Shown: positions 38,370 through 46,795, counted from the stretch's first letter. The stretch: 64,000 nt of DNA from Staphylococcus kloosii (GCF_003019255.1 NZ_CP027846.1:1240001-1304000), one strand, 5' to 3'. Notes: generated by a model not told the origin, from the sequence alone. Numbers and translations: made by a program.

Positions 38370-40656
38370 CATTCCAGATGAATTAAAACAACTTAATAAC
38401 TGGTGCGTTTGGAAACTTCAAGAACGCAATGGTAAAAAAACTAAAATACCTTTCAATGCTGAAACAGGAGAATTTGCGAAATCAAATGATAAAAGCACTT
38501 GGTCAAGTTATGAAACAGCAGTTAATGCAGAAGGTGTCGACGGTATAGGGTTCTTCTTTGAACCCCCATACCTTGGCATTGATATAGATAAAATTGATGA
38601 TGATCTTCACAGATATAAACAAGGAGATAAACTCGACAATATCGTTAGTGAATTCAACGAAGCATTTAAAAGTTACACAGAAGTAAGTCCTAGTGGCACA
38701 GGATTACACATAATTGTTAAAGGTAAAATACCGGGCAGTCGTAGACGTAAAGGTAACATTGAAATGTACGACAGCGGCAGATTCTTTACTATGACTGGCA
38801 AACGTATTGGTAAGTATACAGAAGTAACAGAAACATCTGAACGCGTATTTAAAACAATTTATGATAAGTATCTACCTGATAATACAGTTAAATATCCAAC
38901 ACAGAACAATTACCAACAAAATATCCACAACTTATCAGAGATTGATGTAATCAATGAAATCTACAAATCAAAGCAATCAAAATTATTCGATGACTTAATG
39001 AAAGGTAATTTTGAACCTTATTATAATTCTCATTCTGAAGCAGATATGGCACTTGCAAATATTCTAGCATTCTGGTGTGCAAAAGATTATTCCCAAATGG
39101 ATAGTATATTCAGACAATCCAATCTATATAGAGATAAATGGGATGAGAAACGTAAGAACTCCACATACGGAGAACAGACATTATTCAAAGCAATCAATGA
39201 AGCAAATAACATTTACACACCAAAAGAAGAAAAGGAACCGCTGCGTTATGCATTAAGCCACATCTTTGATACTAAAAAAGAAGAAGTAGATTATCCAGTA
39301 CGTAGTTATGATGATACAGGCAATGCAGATCGTTTTATCGATAGATACGGTAACTTGTACAAATTCAGTTACGTAGAAAAGAAATTTTATATCTACGATG
39401 GTACTAAGTGGACCTTAGACGATAGAGGTTCAATACGTAAGCTCATTGATGAAATGATAGAAAGCATGAAAAAAGAAAAAGTAATACACAACGAAGATGT
39501 TACGGAAGAAGAAGCTAAAGAGTTCTTCCAGAAATTTTATAAAAAAACACGTGGTACCCAATCTAAGAAAAATATCACAGATGAACTAAAACATCGTAGA
39601 CCTGTAACACCAGATAGCTTCGATAAAGATAACATGCTGCTCAATGTAGCTAATGGATATATCGATTTAACTAGTCGTGAATTATACAAACATGACATCA
39701 ATAAAATGTTTTCTCAAATTACGAATACTGATTATTCAGAAAAAATGCAACCTGCAGTATGGTTAGATTTCTTAAACGACATCTTTGCAGGAGATAAAGA
39801 AGTTATTCGATACATTCAAAAAGCATTAGGTTACTCCTTAACTGGAAGTACAAGAGAACAAGTGATGTTCATACTTCACGGTAAAGGACGTAATGGTAAA
39901 AGTATATTCGTTGAAACCATAGCAGAGATACTTGGAGATTACTCAAACAACATGCAAGCAAAATCGTTAATGGTTAAGAAAAACGACAATGTAAATACAG
40001 ATATAGCTAGATTGAGTAAAGCAAGATTTGTTACTTCATCAGAACCTAACGAAGGTTTCAGATTCGATGAAGGACTAATTAAGCAAATTACTGGTGGAGA
40101 TAAAGTTACTGCTAGATTCCTATACGCAGAAGAATTTGAATACACACCTAAATTCAAGATATGGGTTTCAACAAACCATAAGCCAATTATTCGTGGTACT
40201 GACGACGGAATATGGAGACGCTTAGTACTAATACCATTTGAAGTTCAGATACCCGAAGAAAAAGTCGACAAAGATCTAAAGTATAAATTACTTAGAGAAG
40301 CACCTGCAATCTTAAACTGGATGACTGAAGGTGCATACATGTGGATGCGAGAAGGATTAGAAATGCCAGAGAAATTAAGAAGTGCCGTTGCTAGCTATAG
40401 AACTGAAATGGATGAATTACAAGAATTCGTCAATGATAAATGTACCATTATTGACCAAGGTAGAGAAAAAAACAAAGACTTATATAACGCTTATGTTGAT
40501 TGGTGTAATGAAACTGGAAATTATAAGTTAACTTATAAAAAGTTCACCGAAAAGATGAAAGAGAAGTATAAGAATAAAAAAATGAATGACGGTATTAATT
40601 TCTTTGGGATTGAATTGAAACAAAAGTATAAAGGGTTAGAAGAAGTTTTGAAATAG
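38350..40656 (+). CDS. D5-type primase-helicase
   Basis: 768 aa. The N-terminal region (about 1-150) looks like a primase-polymerase-type domain: NNWCVWKLQ, then GIDIDKIDDD with catalytic acidic residues. The C-terminal D5/P4-type SF3 helicase has Walker A GKGRNGKS near residue 511 and a downstream STNHKP motif. ATG 38350 lies inside the end of the DUF669 gene; longer upstream frames would overlap it fully. The stop codon is part of the first GTGACG repeat of the adjoining iteron cluster, so this is probably the initiator acting there. Confidence 0.9.
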   Translation: MTTYLSNIPDELKQLNNWCVWKLQERNGKKTKIPFNAETGEFAKSNDKSTWSSYETAVNAEGVDGIGFFFEPPYLGIDIDKIDDDLHRYKQGDKLDNIVSEFNEAFKSYTEVSPSGTGLHIIVKGKIPGSRRRKGNIEMYDSGRFFTMTGKRIGKYTEVTETSERVFKTIYDKYLPDNTVKYPTQNNYQQNIHNLSEIDVINEIYKSKQSKLFDDLMKGNFEPYYNSHSEADMALANILAFWCAKDYSQMDSIFRQSNLYRDKWDEKRKNSTYGEQTLFKAINEANNIYTPKEEKEPLRYALSHIFDTKKEEVDYPVRSYDDTGNADRFIDRYGNLYKFSYVEKKFYIYDGTKWTLDDRGSIRKLIDEMIESMKKEKVIHNEDVTEEEAKEFFQKFYKKTRGTQSKKNITDELKHRRPVTPDSFDKDNMLLNVANGYIDLTSRELYKHDINKMFSQITNTDYSEKMQPAVWLDFLNDIFAGDKEVIRYIQKALGYSLTGSTREQVMFILHGKGRNGKSIFVETIAEILGDYSNNMQAKSLMVKKNDNVNTDIARLSKARFVTSSEPNEGFRFDEGLIKQITGGDKVTARFLYAEEFEYTPKFKIWVSTNHKPIIRGTDDGIWRRLVLIPFEVQIPEEKVDKDLKYKLLREAPAILNWMTEGAYMWMREGLEMPEKLRSAVASYRTEMDELQEFVNDKCTIIDQGREKNKDLYNAYVDWCNETGNYKLTYKKFTEKMKEKYKNKKMNDGINFFGIELKQKYKGLEEVLK

Positions 40657-40909
40657 TGACGAAGTGACGGAGAGAGTGACGCAAATTTCAATGCATAAAG
40701 ATTCGATAAACATTGATACAACAGTACTTTCAACATTATTTTTTCAAAGAGTGACGCAAATTTTTACAAAAGTATAATACGTAAAATAAAGAAACCTAAT
40801 TAATATAGATAAAGTTTTTAAGATTTTGCGTCACTACGTCACTTTGAGTATCTAAACCCTTGTAGTTATGGGATTTTAGATTGAAAATTATCGTCACTTT
40901 TATCGTCAC
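40656..40909. repeat. GTGACG iteron cluster, candidate phage replication origin
   Basis: GTGACG occurs at 40656, 40664, 40676 and 40751. Its complement CGTCAC occurs at 40829, 40837, 40892 and 40904 (left ends). AGTGACGCAAATTT is seen at 40675-40688 and 40750-40763, with an inverted near-copy at 40822-40835. An AT-rich segment lies between the forward and inverted groups. No ORF with a good start fills this 280-bp gap. Confidence 0.72.
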
Positions 40910-40936
40910 TTAAACAAACTTAGCGGAGGATAAAAA

Positions 40937-41143
40937 ATGATAAAACAATTAATTAATAGCAATGAAGATTTGAAAATAGTAATCGAATTTCAAGATGAAG
41001 ACGGATATACACTTAAAGATTTTGTTCGTATTGAAATGTGGGCATTGTATGAAAATGGTGATATTGCTCCTATGGTTTTAGGAAAAGAAGGATTAATAAA
41101 TGGTAAAGAATTAAGTACATTTAGAGGCTTTCATATTGTATGA
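40937..41143 (+). CDS. hypothetical phage protein, 68 aa
   Basis: Acidic, probably beta-rich (KIVIEFQDEDGYTL). Not recognised. GCGGAGG precedes the ATG. Overlaps the nuclease start by 4 bp (ATGA). Confidence 0.7.
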   Translation: MIKQLINSNEDLKIVIEFQDEDGYTLKDFVRIEMWALYENGDIAPMVLGKEGLINGKELSTFRGFHIV

Positions 41144-41478
41144 AATCAGAGCAAACAATACAAAATGAAATAATCATTGCTGTAAACAAATTAGGCCATA
41201 GATTGTGGAGAAGTAATGCAGGCAAAGTTATTACAAAAGATAATCGTGTAATTCAACTTATGCCTAAAGGCTTCCCCGATACAGTAGGTTTTCGTAAATC
41301 AGACGGTAAATTTATTGTTATTGAAGTTAAGACTGATAAAGGAAGGTTAAGACCTGAGCAAGAAAAATTTAAAGCATTTGCAGAAAAACAAAATATTCTA
41401 TACGGGATAGCAAAAAATGTGAACGATGCAATCAAAATCATAGAAGGTGATCTAAATGGAAGAAACAATCAAGATTAA
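41140..41478 (+). CDS. VRR-NUC domain nuclease
   Basis: 112 aa covering a single VRR-NUC domain of the PD-(D/E)XK superfamily: N-terminal Glu in SEQTIQNEI, GFPDTVGF with catalytic Asp, then IEVKTDKG with the E-x-K pair and RPEQ. Such proteins accompany phage replication helicases and may act on branched DNA. It overlaps its upstream neighbour by 4 bp and the next gene by 23 bp. Confidence 0.88.
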   Translation: MKSEQTIQNEIIIAVNKLGHRLWRSNAGKVITKDNRVIQLMPKGFPDTVGFRKSDGKFIVIEVKTDKGRLRPEQEKFKAFAEKQNILYGIAKNVNDAIKIIEGDLNGRNNQD

Positions 41479-41647
41479 ATATAACGTCGAGTTTGAAAAG
41501 ACAATTACATTTCCAGCTCATCCTAATGACGATAACTGGGAACTGGAAGAACAAATACACAATCACATGCAAACAAATAAAGATGAATATACAGATGGCA
41601 AGGTTCGTTGGATAGAGGAACCGACCATTACTGACAGGGGGATATGA
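41456..41647 (+). CDS. hypothetical phage protein, 63 aa
   Basis: Acidic small protein (KIKYNVEFEKTITFPAHP), overlapping the nuclease gene. AAGGTGA lies upstream of the ATG. Not recognised. Confidence 0.65.
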   Translation: MEETIKIKYNVEFEKTITFPAHPNDDNWELEEQIHNHMQTNKDEYTDGKVRWIEEPTITDRGI

Positions 41648-41649
41648 GA

Positions 41650-41886
41650 ATGATATTTAAAAAACGTAAAAATTATAAAGTGCAGGTAGAAATTAACTTA
41701 GAGGATTTTAATGAATTGGTAAGTAGTGTGCATTCTACGATAGACCAACTAGATAACAATATTAAGAAAACACAACATTTAAGAAGTGAAATTCATCGAC
41801 TTTCTCAAAAACTAGACAAAGATATAAAACGCATTAATAACTATAAGTTCAAAACTAAAGTTAAGAATGTGGAGGTTAAGAAATGA
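41650..41886 (+). CDS. hypothetical coiled-coil phage protein, 78 aa
   Basis: Basic N-terminus, then a long predicted coiled coil (SSVHSTIDQLDNNIKKTQHL) and a lysine-rich end. ATG 41650 has better spacing from AGGGGG than ATG 41644, which overlaps the previous stop. Function unknown. Confidence 0.65.
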   Translation: MIFKKRKNYKVQVEINLEDFNELVSSVHSTIDQLDNNIKKTQHLRSEIHRLSQKLDKDIKRINNYKFKTKVKNVEVKK

Positions 41887-42560
41887 TATTTAAAGGCGAA
41901 GAAATTTCATTAAAAGGATTAGCAAGAAGAACAGGTATTAGTTATGGCACGTTGGAGTATAGATATAACCATTTAGGATTACGTGATGATGACTTACTGA
42001 ATGGCGTACCTTATAAGAAAAATGCTGCATTAACGTATAACGGTGAAACACACACTGTATCTGAAGAACTTAAAAAAACTTTATATAAAAAAGGATTAAG
42101 CGTGAAACTCGTTCAAAAAAGATTAGATGCAGACTGGGATTATGATTTAGCAATAAATTTAAGCAAAGCTTACGTTACTGTGGACAATACAATTTGCTTA
42201 CAAATTAAAGTTAATAAGCACTTTTATCATTTCCCTTATGATGAGTTACTGGACTTATATGAGGACGAAATTACCGTAAGAGGACTTATTAATAGTTTAA
42301 GAAATGGCAATGACATTTACGACATCGTACCGACTGGCACTGTTGTTTATATCAATGGTGTAAAACAAACAGGCGAGCCTGATGTATTCGATGAAATGGA
42401 AGATGAATATATCGAGAAAAAAGTACAGGCGTACAAGGCAGAGCGTCAACGTGAGAAGAAAGCACATCTGTATAAGGTACCACAGAAACATAATGAAAGT
42501 AAGTATGCGAAGTATCTGTGGGAAAGCTACACATTCAAATGTAAAGAGGTGGCTAGATGA
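41883..42560 (+). CDS. phage protein with N-terminal helix-turn-helix-like segment (PVL ORF50-like?)
   Basis: 225 aa. Residues 1-35 (EEISLKGLARRTGISYGTLEYRY) look like a helix-turn-helix that reads DNA as in homing-type accessory factors. The middle is a mixed alpha/beta domain. The C-terminus is very basic (KAERQREKKAHLYKV). I think it belongs to the phi-PVL ORF50-like family, but I am not certain. ATGA overlaps on both sides. Confidence 0.7.
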   Translation: MIFKGEEISLKGLARRTGISYGTLEYRYNHLGLRDDDLLNGVPYKKNAALTYNGETHTVSEELKKTLYKKGLSVKLVQKRLDADWDYDLAINLSKAYVTVDNTICLQIKVNKHFYHFPYDELLDLYEDEITVRGLINSLRNGNDIYDIVPTGTVVYINGVKQTGEPDVFDEMEDEYIEKKVQAYKAERQREKKAHLYKVPQKHNESKYAKYLWESYTFKCKEVAR

Positions 42561-43030
42561 GTGAAGTTAATCGTTTATCGAATTTAAGCAACGGAAGATG
42601 GATAGAATTTGTTAACAAGATGGGACAAACAAAATTAGGACGATTTGAAAGCATAGTTAGAACAATACATGACTATAAAATAAAAGGAAAAGTCATAAAA
42701 TTTAATGGTGATATAGCCTATATTGACGAAAATACAGATTGGATACCAGTAAGTTATGAAAAACAAGAGGAGTTGGAAAAGATGTATACAAATGACTTAC
42801 AACAACGTAAACGTAACGACACGGTAAACCACCCAGCGCATTATACTTATGGAGATATAGAAGTCATAGACTATTGCGACCAAGTGTGTAAGCAGTATCC
42901 ACCTGAGTTAGCACCTTATGTATTTAATGCTATCAAATATTTAAGTCGTTCAAATATGAAGAATGGCCGAGAGGACATTGATAAAGCAAAATTTTATGTG
43001 CAACGACTTTTTGATAAGTGGGAGGGCTAA
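42557..43030 (+). CDS. DUF3310 domain phage protein with N-terminal extension
   Basis: 157 aa. Residues about 88-155 are a DUF3310 domain: VNHPAHYTYGDIEVIDYC through YVFNAIKYLSRS and DIDKAKFYVQRL. The family is a nucleotide-kinase-like phage protein of unknown activity. The first 80 residues form a separate small beta-rich domain (NGRWIEFVNKMGQTKLGRF). Start overlaps the previous stop (ATGA). Confidence 0.82.
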   Translation: MSEVNRLSNLSNGRWIEFVNKMGQTKLGRFESIVRTIHDYKIKGKVIKFNGDIAYIDENTDWIPVSYEKQEELEKMYTNDLQQRKRNDTVNHPAHYTYGDIEVIDYCDQVCKQYPPELAPYVFNAIKYLSRSNMKNGREDIDKAKFYVQRLFDKWEG

Positions 43031-43032
43031 TA

Positions 43033-43725
43033 ATGGCGGATATACTAACTAAAATTAATGACTTACTTGGTATCAAAGAGAGTTATAAAGCACCAGACAG
43101 ACTAATGGAAATATTATATATGGATAAATCAGAGCGAGATAAGTATTTTATAGACTTCTTAAACGCCTTTGACAAAGATGTAACTTACGACTGGTTCCAT
43201 GATTACTTTCAAGATGAGCATGCAGATAGAAGAAAACAAAAACAAGATTTTACACCTCAATCAGTTAGCAAACTATTAACTCAAATGGTAGGCAGTGAAG
43301 GTAATACTTATTATGAACCGGCAGCAGGCACAGGTGGTATTGTTATCGAGCGTTGGAATTATGACAGAATGAATCACAGTCCATTTGATTATGAACCTAG
43401 ATATTATTACTACACGGCAGAAGAATTGTCCGATAGATCGATACCATTTCTATTATTCAATATGTTGATTAGAGGTATGAATGGGACTGTTGTTCAATGT
43501 GACGTCCTAACTAGAGAAGCAACTGGTGCTTTCTTCATACAAAATGATGCAAATGATTTTATGGGTTTCTCAAGTTTAAATCTACTACCTTATAACGAAG
43601 ATACAGAGGAAGAATTGAATATAAAATTTACTGATAAAAAATACAAACCTATTAAGCAAACAAAGGAAATACCTAAATGGTTGCTTGCCGATACTGAGAT
43701 AACAGGAATGGGGAGTACATCATGA
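43033..43725 (+). CDS. N-6 adenine methylase-like protein lacking the catalytic NPP[YF] motif
   Basis: 230 aa. Similar to the HsdM-type methylase core: QDFTPQSVSKLL, then motif I YYEPAAGTGGI for S-adenosylmethionine binding and a following YYYTAEELSDRS strand. No [DN]PP[FYW] motif IV exists anywhere in the protein; after QCDVLT it runs into ATGAFFIQNDANDF and SSLNLLPY. Likely a SAM-binding regulator or inactive methylase. The reading frame is intact. ATG 43033 follows GGGAGGG. Confidence 0.78.
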   Translation: MADILTKINDLLGIKESYKAPDRLMEILYMDKSERDKYFIDFLNAFDKDVTYDWFHDYFQDEHADRRKQKQDFTPQSVSKLLTQMVGSEGNTYYEPAAGTGGIVIERWNYDRMNHSPFDYEPRYYYYTAEELSDRSIPFLLFNMLIRGMNGTVVQCDVLTREATGAFFIQNDANDFMGFSSLNLLPYNEDTEEELNIKFTDKKYKPIKQTKEIPKWLLADTEITGMGSTS

Positions 43726-43916
43726 GATCCACATACTTCACTAACAAGCATTACCTAACGAAAGATAACCGACGTATTGCCCACATACATATTGTGGGTG
43801 ATGCGTACACAGTATGTGGGCATTATAGAAAGTTTACTGAATTTAAGCGACGTACGTTTGATAAAGCAGCATTTGAACAGTTTTGTAGCGATAGAGGATT
43901 AAGTATAGAGGAGTGA
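43722..43916 (+). CDS. hypothetical phage protein, 64 aa
   Basis: Basic protein with TFDKAAFEQFCSDRGL at the C-terminus. Overlaps both neighbours by 4 bp. Not recognised. Confidence 0.68.
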   Translation: MRSTYFTNKHYLTKDNRRIAHIHIVGDAYTVCGHYRKFTEFKRRTFDKAAFEQFCSDRGLSIEE

Positions 43917-43921
43917 GAGAA

Positions 43922-44377
43922 ATGAAGATTAAACAACAGAAAACGATGACAATGAAAGAATATTTACATTACGTTATAGATAACACAGAGCTATCAGATA
44001 TAAGTAGATATTACAGTTATAATTCAGATGGAGAGCATGGAGATGTAGAAATAAAATTATATGACTTAGATAATAAGACAGATACAGTATTAAAAGAATT
44101 TACTGAAGATAAAGAACTAATGGTTGTTGTTAGTGAAGAAACAGATGTTACAGAGAGTACAGTGCTACCCAAATTGTTAATTATATTAAAGAGTAACCAG
44201 CTAATTTTCCAAGACGACAATGGTAAACAACGTGCATTTACTTATAAAAGCACTTCAATAAAATCTATGTTATACAAAGCACAATCTCAAAAAGATAATG
44301 TAGATACAATTCATATCGTAAATGACGATGGAACGCATACGTTAATCTGGACACACGATAAAGGACTGGTGGAGTAG
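43922..44377 (+). CDS. hypothetical phage protein, 151 aa
   Basis: Acidic, no motif recognised, no membrane segment. ATG 43922 follows GAGGAGTGAG; the GTG at 43913 overlaps that site. Confidence 0.7.
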   Translation: MKIKQQKTMTMKEYLHYVIDNTELSDISRYYSYNSDGEHGDVEIKLYDLDNKTDTVLKEFTEDKELMVVVSEETDVTESTVLPKLLIILKSNQLIFQDDNGKQRAFTYKSTSIKSMLYKAQSQKDNVDTIHIVNDDGTHTLIWTHDKGLVE

Positions 44378-44479
44378 ATGATACTTAAATTTAGAGCGTG
44401 GTTATCTTCCGATGAAAGATTTGCCAATCGTAGTTTAGAGTTAACTAACGATTATTTTGAGTATTTACTAGAGGAGTGA
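44378..44479 (+). CDS. hypothetical small phage protein, 33 aa
   Basis: ATG directly follows the previous stop, with GGTGGAG as ribosome-binding site. Starts MILKFRAWLSSDER. Too short for family assignment, but the spacing and ribosome-binding site match its neighbours. Confidence 0.6.
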   Translation: MILKFRAWLSSDERFANRSLELTNDYFEYLLEE

Positions 44480-44485
44480 TGGCGA

Positions 44486-45037
44486 ATGAGTGAACCGACT
44501 AGAGGTGACTTATTAGAATTTATGAAAAAACATGGACCTGAAAACGTAGATTCAATAACAGATAAAGATAGTGCGATTAAACATTTTAGAACTTCAAGCA
44601 AAGTATATAAACAGCAACGCGACCAATACAAAAACGAACGCAATACTTTAATCGACGACGTAGCCATATTAAAGGCTAACAACACGAAATTAGAACAAGA
44701 GTTAGCAGCTGCATTAAATGGAGAATTAGCCACCTATGACGAATTACAAAATTATGTGTTGAAATTACAAAGTGAATTAGCAGAATACCAAAGACGAGAT
44801 GAAGAATTTGAGAACATCGTAGAGAGAGCAATAGATGTTGCAGAAAGTTATAGTAATGATAACGATCGTTTAATCAGACGCAACCAGAAACTCGAAAGCT
44901 ACGTGCGTATGTGGGATAAACTTACCAAATGGAAGCAAGGGAAGTTAGCAGAACGTTGTAATAATGATTTATTACATGAGTTGAGTTATACGATGAATGA
45001 GTTGGAACGAGATATGTATAAGGGGAGAGATAAATAA
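44486..45037 (+). CDS. coiled-coil phage protein, 183 aa
   Basis: Almost wholly helical. The coiled coil spans about residues 30-120 (NNTKLEQELAAALNG), with charged ends. Not recognised. GGAGTGATGGCGA precedes the ATG. One base is shared with the next gene's ATG. Confidence 0.7.
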   Translation: MSEPTRGDLLEFMKKHGPENVDSITDKDSAIKHFRTSSKVYKQQRDQYKNERNTLIDDVAILKANNTKLEQELAAALNGELATYDELQNYVLKLQSELAEYQRRDEEFENIVERAIDVAESYSNDNDRLIRRNQKLESYVRMWDKLTKWKQGKLAERCNNDLLHELSYTMNELERDMYKGRDK

Positions 45038-45189
45038 TGACCGAAGAAATAGAAGTAACGGTGACTCAACCACTAACAGAATTGCAGTTAACTAAAGATA
45101 GCAGTGTGCAAGCTATTCCATTAACCAATGAAGCCTATAAGGCACAGGTTAATACGTTAGATAAATATTATAATGGGAGAGATATTTAA
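45037..45189 (+). CDS. hypothetical small phage protein, 50 aa
   Basis: ATG overlaps the previous stop by one base, and the stop abuts the dUTPase ATG. Upstream GGGGAGA serves as ribosome-binding site. Starts MTEEIEVTVTQPLTE. Not recognised. Confidence 0.65.
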   Translation: MTEEIEVTVTQPLTELQLTKDSSVQAIPLTNEAYKAQVNTLDKYYNGRDI

Positions 45190-45687
45190 ATGGAAATCAA
45201 ACTATTAAGTAATAACGCAACAATGCTAACACGTAATAACTTAGACGCTGGTTACGACATTTACGCAGCAGAAACAGTAATACTTGAGCCACAAGAGAAA
45301 GCACTCATTGCTACAGACTTAGCTGTTAATATTCCAGAAGGATATGTAGGATTACTAACAAGCAGAAGTGGTGTGAGTAGTAAGACACACCTTGTTATTG
45401 AAACAGGAAAGATAGATGCCGGTTATCAAGGACATATGAAGATTAATATTAAGAATGATAATGCAGATGATGGTGCAGAAACTATTTTCCTAAGAGATAT
45501 ATCGGACGAAAAGATATTTGAAGAAGAACGTAATATATATAAACGTGGCACATATCAAATCAACAAAGGCGACCGACTAGCACAGTTAGTTATCGTACCT
45601 ATATTTACCCCAGAGTTAGAACCAGTTAAGGAGTTTAGCAATGAAACAGCAAGAGGAGAAAAAGGGTTTGGAAGTACAGGATACTAA
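45190..45687 (+). CDS. dut: dUTP diphosphatase (trimeric dUTPase)
   Basis: 165 aa. Hydrolyses dUTP to dUMP, keeping uracil out of phage DNA. Five dUTPase motifs are present: DAGYDIY, SRSG, GKIDAGYQGHMKI, GDRLAQLVI and the C-terminal RGEKGFGSTGY. Between motifs III and IV is a roughly 30-residue insert (DGAETIFLRDISDEKIFEEE region) of the kind found in staphylococcal phage dUTPases. In S. aureus these proteins can also derepress pathogenicity islands by binding Stl. GGGAGA precedes the ATG. Confidence 0.94.
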   Translation: MEIKLLSNNATMLTRNNLDAGYDIYAAETVILEPQEKALIATDLAVNIPEGYVGLLTSRSGVSSKTHLVIETGKIDAGYQGHMKINIKNDNADDGAETIFLRDISDEKIFEEERNIYKRGTYQINKGDRLAQLVIVPIFTPELEPVKEFSNETARGEKGFGSTGY

Positions 45688-45727
45688 AGACATACTACAA
45701 AAAGTTAAAGAGGTGTTGAGGAAATGA
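45641..45727 (+). CDS. small ORF overlapping the end of dut, 28 aa
   Basis: Begins in another frame inside dut with AAGGAG 8 nt upstream of its ATG and runs 40 bp past the dut stop, overlapping the next start (ATGA). Product MKQQEEKKGLEVQ..., Lys/Glu-rich. The ideal ribosome-binding site supports translation; function unknown. Confidence 0.5.
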   Translation: MKQQEEKKGLEVQDTKDILQKVKEVLRK

Positions 45728-45897
45728 GAGAACAAAGCAAAATTATATATCGTGGTTGGAATAAAGAAATTTTCATTTTACAAGGTAAGAATATATCCGA
45801 TTGTACTTTAGTTCGTATAGTAAGTAAGTTTTCTGAATTATACACAGAATATAACATTGTAGTTATTCCTAAAGAAGTGGAGTTTGAAATTAAATGA
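45724..45897 (+). CDS. hypothetical phage protein, 57 aa
   Basis: GAGGTGTTGAGGAA precedes the ATG. Hydrophobic beta-type segments (KEIFILQGKN, YNIVVIPKE). ATGA overlap with the DUF1381 gene. Not recognised. Confidence 0.65.
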   Translation: MREQSKIIYRGWNKEIFILQGKNISDCTLVRIVSKFSELYTEYNIVVIPKEVEFEIK

Positions 45898-46148
45898 CCC
45901 AACACCTAATACGCACACTAACAGATTCAACCGGTCACACTTTCACTCATATTACACAAGCACGAGAGAATGAAACGTTTACTGTGGTTGAGGCAGAGAG
46001 TAAGGAAGAGGCTAGGGAGCAAGCGAAGAAACCTAAAGGGTTATTAGAAATCAAACCATCTCCATTCAATAATAGTCCAATCAGTAGAGCATTATCGAAA
46101 TCTCAACGAGGACCAAGTAGAAGAGATATAGAACATTATGGAGAATAA
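45894..46148 (+). CDS. DUF1381 phage protein
   Basis: 84 aa. The N-terminal 50 residues (STGHTFTHITQARENETFTV, then VEAESKEEAREQA) match DUF1381 of staphylococcal phages, function unknown. A basic, Ser-rich tail extends beyond the usual domain. Confidence 0.75.
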   Translation: MTQHLIRTLTDSTGHTFTHITQARENETFTVVEAESKEEAREQAKKPKGLLEIKPSPFNNSPISRALSKSQRGPSRRDIEHYGE

Positions 46149-46164
46149 AAAGGACAGTGAGTAA

Positions 46165-46365
46165 ATGAACAAATACACATTACGTGAATTGATAGATAAG
46201 AATGGTGTAACACAAACTGAAATTGCGAAAGCTATAAATAAAATTCAGTGTCCAGTATGTGGAAGTTTCAACACAGAATATGATTACTTAGTAGATGCAG
46301 AAACTAAAAGAAATTTAGGTATAGGCTTCAAATGTAATGAGTGCAAATCATACGGAATATATTAA
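46165..46365 (+). CDS. small helix-turn-helix plus zinc-ribbon phage protein
   Basis: 66 aa. Residues 4-24 (YTLRELIDKNGVTQTEIAKAI) look like the first helices of an XRE domain. From residue 28 the chain becomes a Cys4 zinc ribbon (CPVCG ... CNEC). No complete helix-turn-helix is present. GGACAGTGA precedes the ATG. Possibly a fusion of two fragments; a nucleic-acid-binding role is inference. Confidence 0.68.
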   Translation: MNKYTLRELIDKNGVTQTEIAKAINKIQCPVCGSFNTEYDYLVDAETKRNLGIGFKCNECKSYGIY

Positions 46366-46383
46366 TAGAAAGGGCAGTGAACA

Positions 46384-46533
46384 ATGTTAATAACCTTAAT
46401 CATTCTCATAGCTCTTATGATAGGGGTAATAGAAATAATTACTCAACGGTACGTAGAAAAGAAACCTGCCAGTGATGAATTGAAAGAATATTTGAAACAT
46501 AAAGCAGAGGAGAATAGAAAGGACAGTGAATAA
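46384..46533 (+). CDS. small single-pass membrane phage protein, 49 aa
   Basis: Hydrophobic residues 2-22 (LITLIILIALMIGVIEII), then a charged cytoplasmic tail. AAAGGGCAGTGA precedes the ATG. Abuts the next gene. Confidence 0.65.
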   Translation: MLITLIILIALMIGVIEIITQRYVEKKPASDELKEYLKHKAEENRKDSE

Positions 46534-46794
46534 ATGGAAAATTTAATAGTAGGAGCAATGTTCATTGTTACTGTCATCTGCTACACCGTTTATAAGATTG
46601 ACTGTAACCATGTGAATAAGCCTAAAAATAATTATCCTACTGGTGGATTAAGTAACCATAGAAGTTTAGAAAAACCAAAGAAAGCTAAAGGTACGAAGAT
46701 ACCACTCAGAAGTAAAACAGTTAATCATGAACGATTCACTGAAGAAGAATTGATGGCAATGTTCGGTAAAGACTTTAGAAAGGACCGTAAGTGA
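46534..46794 (+). CDS. membrane-anchored phage protein, 86 aa
   Basis: N-terminal membrane segment (residues 3-22), then a basic domain ending FTEEELMAMFGKDFRK. Starts right after the previous stop with AAAGGACAGTGA as ribosome-binding site. Not recognised. Confidence 0.68.
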   Translation: MENLIVGAMFIVTVICYTVYKIDCNHVNKPKNNYPTGGLSNHRSLEKPKKAKGTKIPLRSKTVNHERFTEEELMAMFGKDFRKDRK

Positions 46795-46795
46795 T

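Noticed and set aside
43033..43725. Methylase-like gene as a frameshifted pseudogene
   Set aside because: Frame is intact, well started and overlaps its neighbours normally; no leftover methylase motif was seen in other frames.
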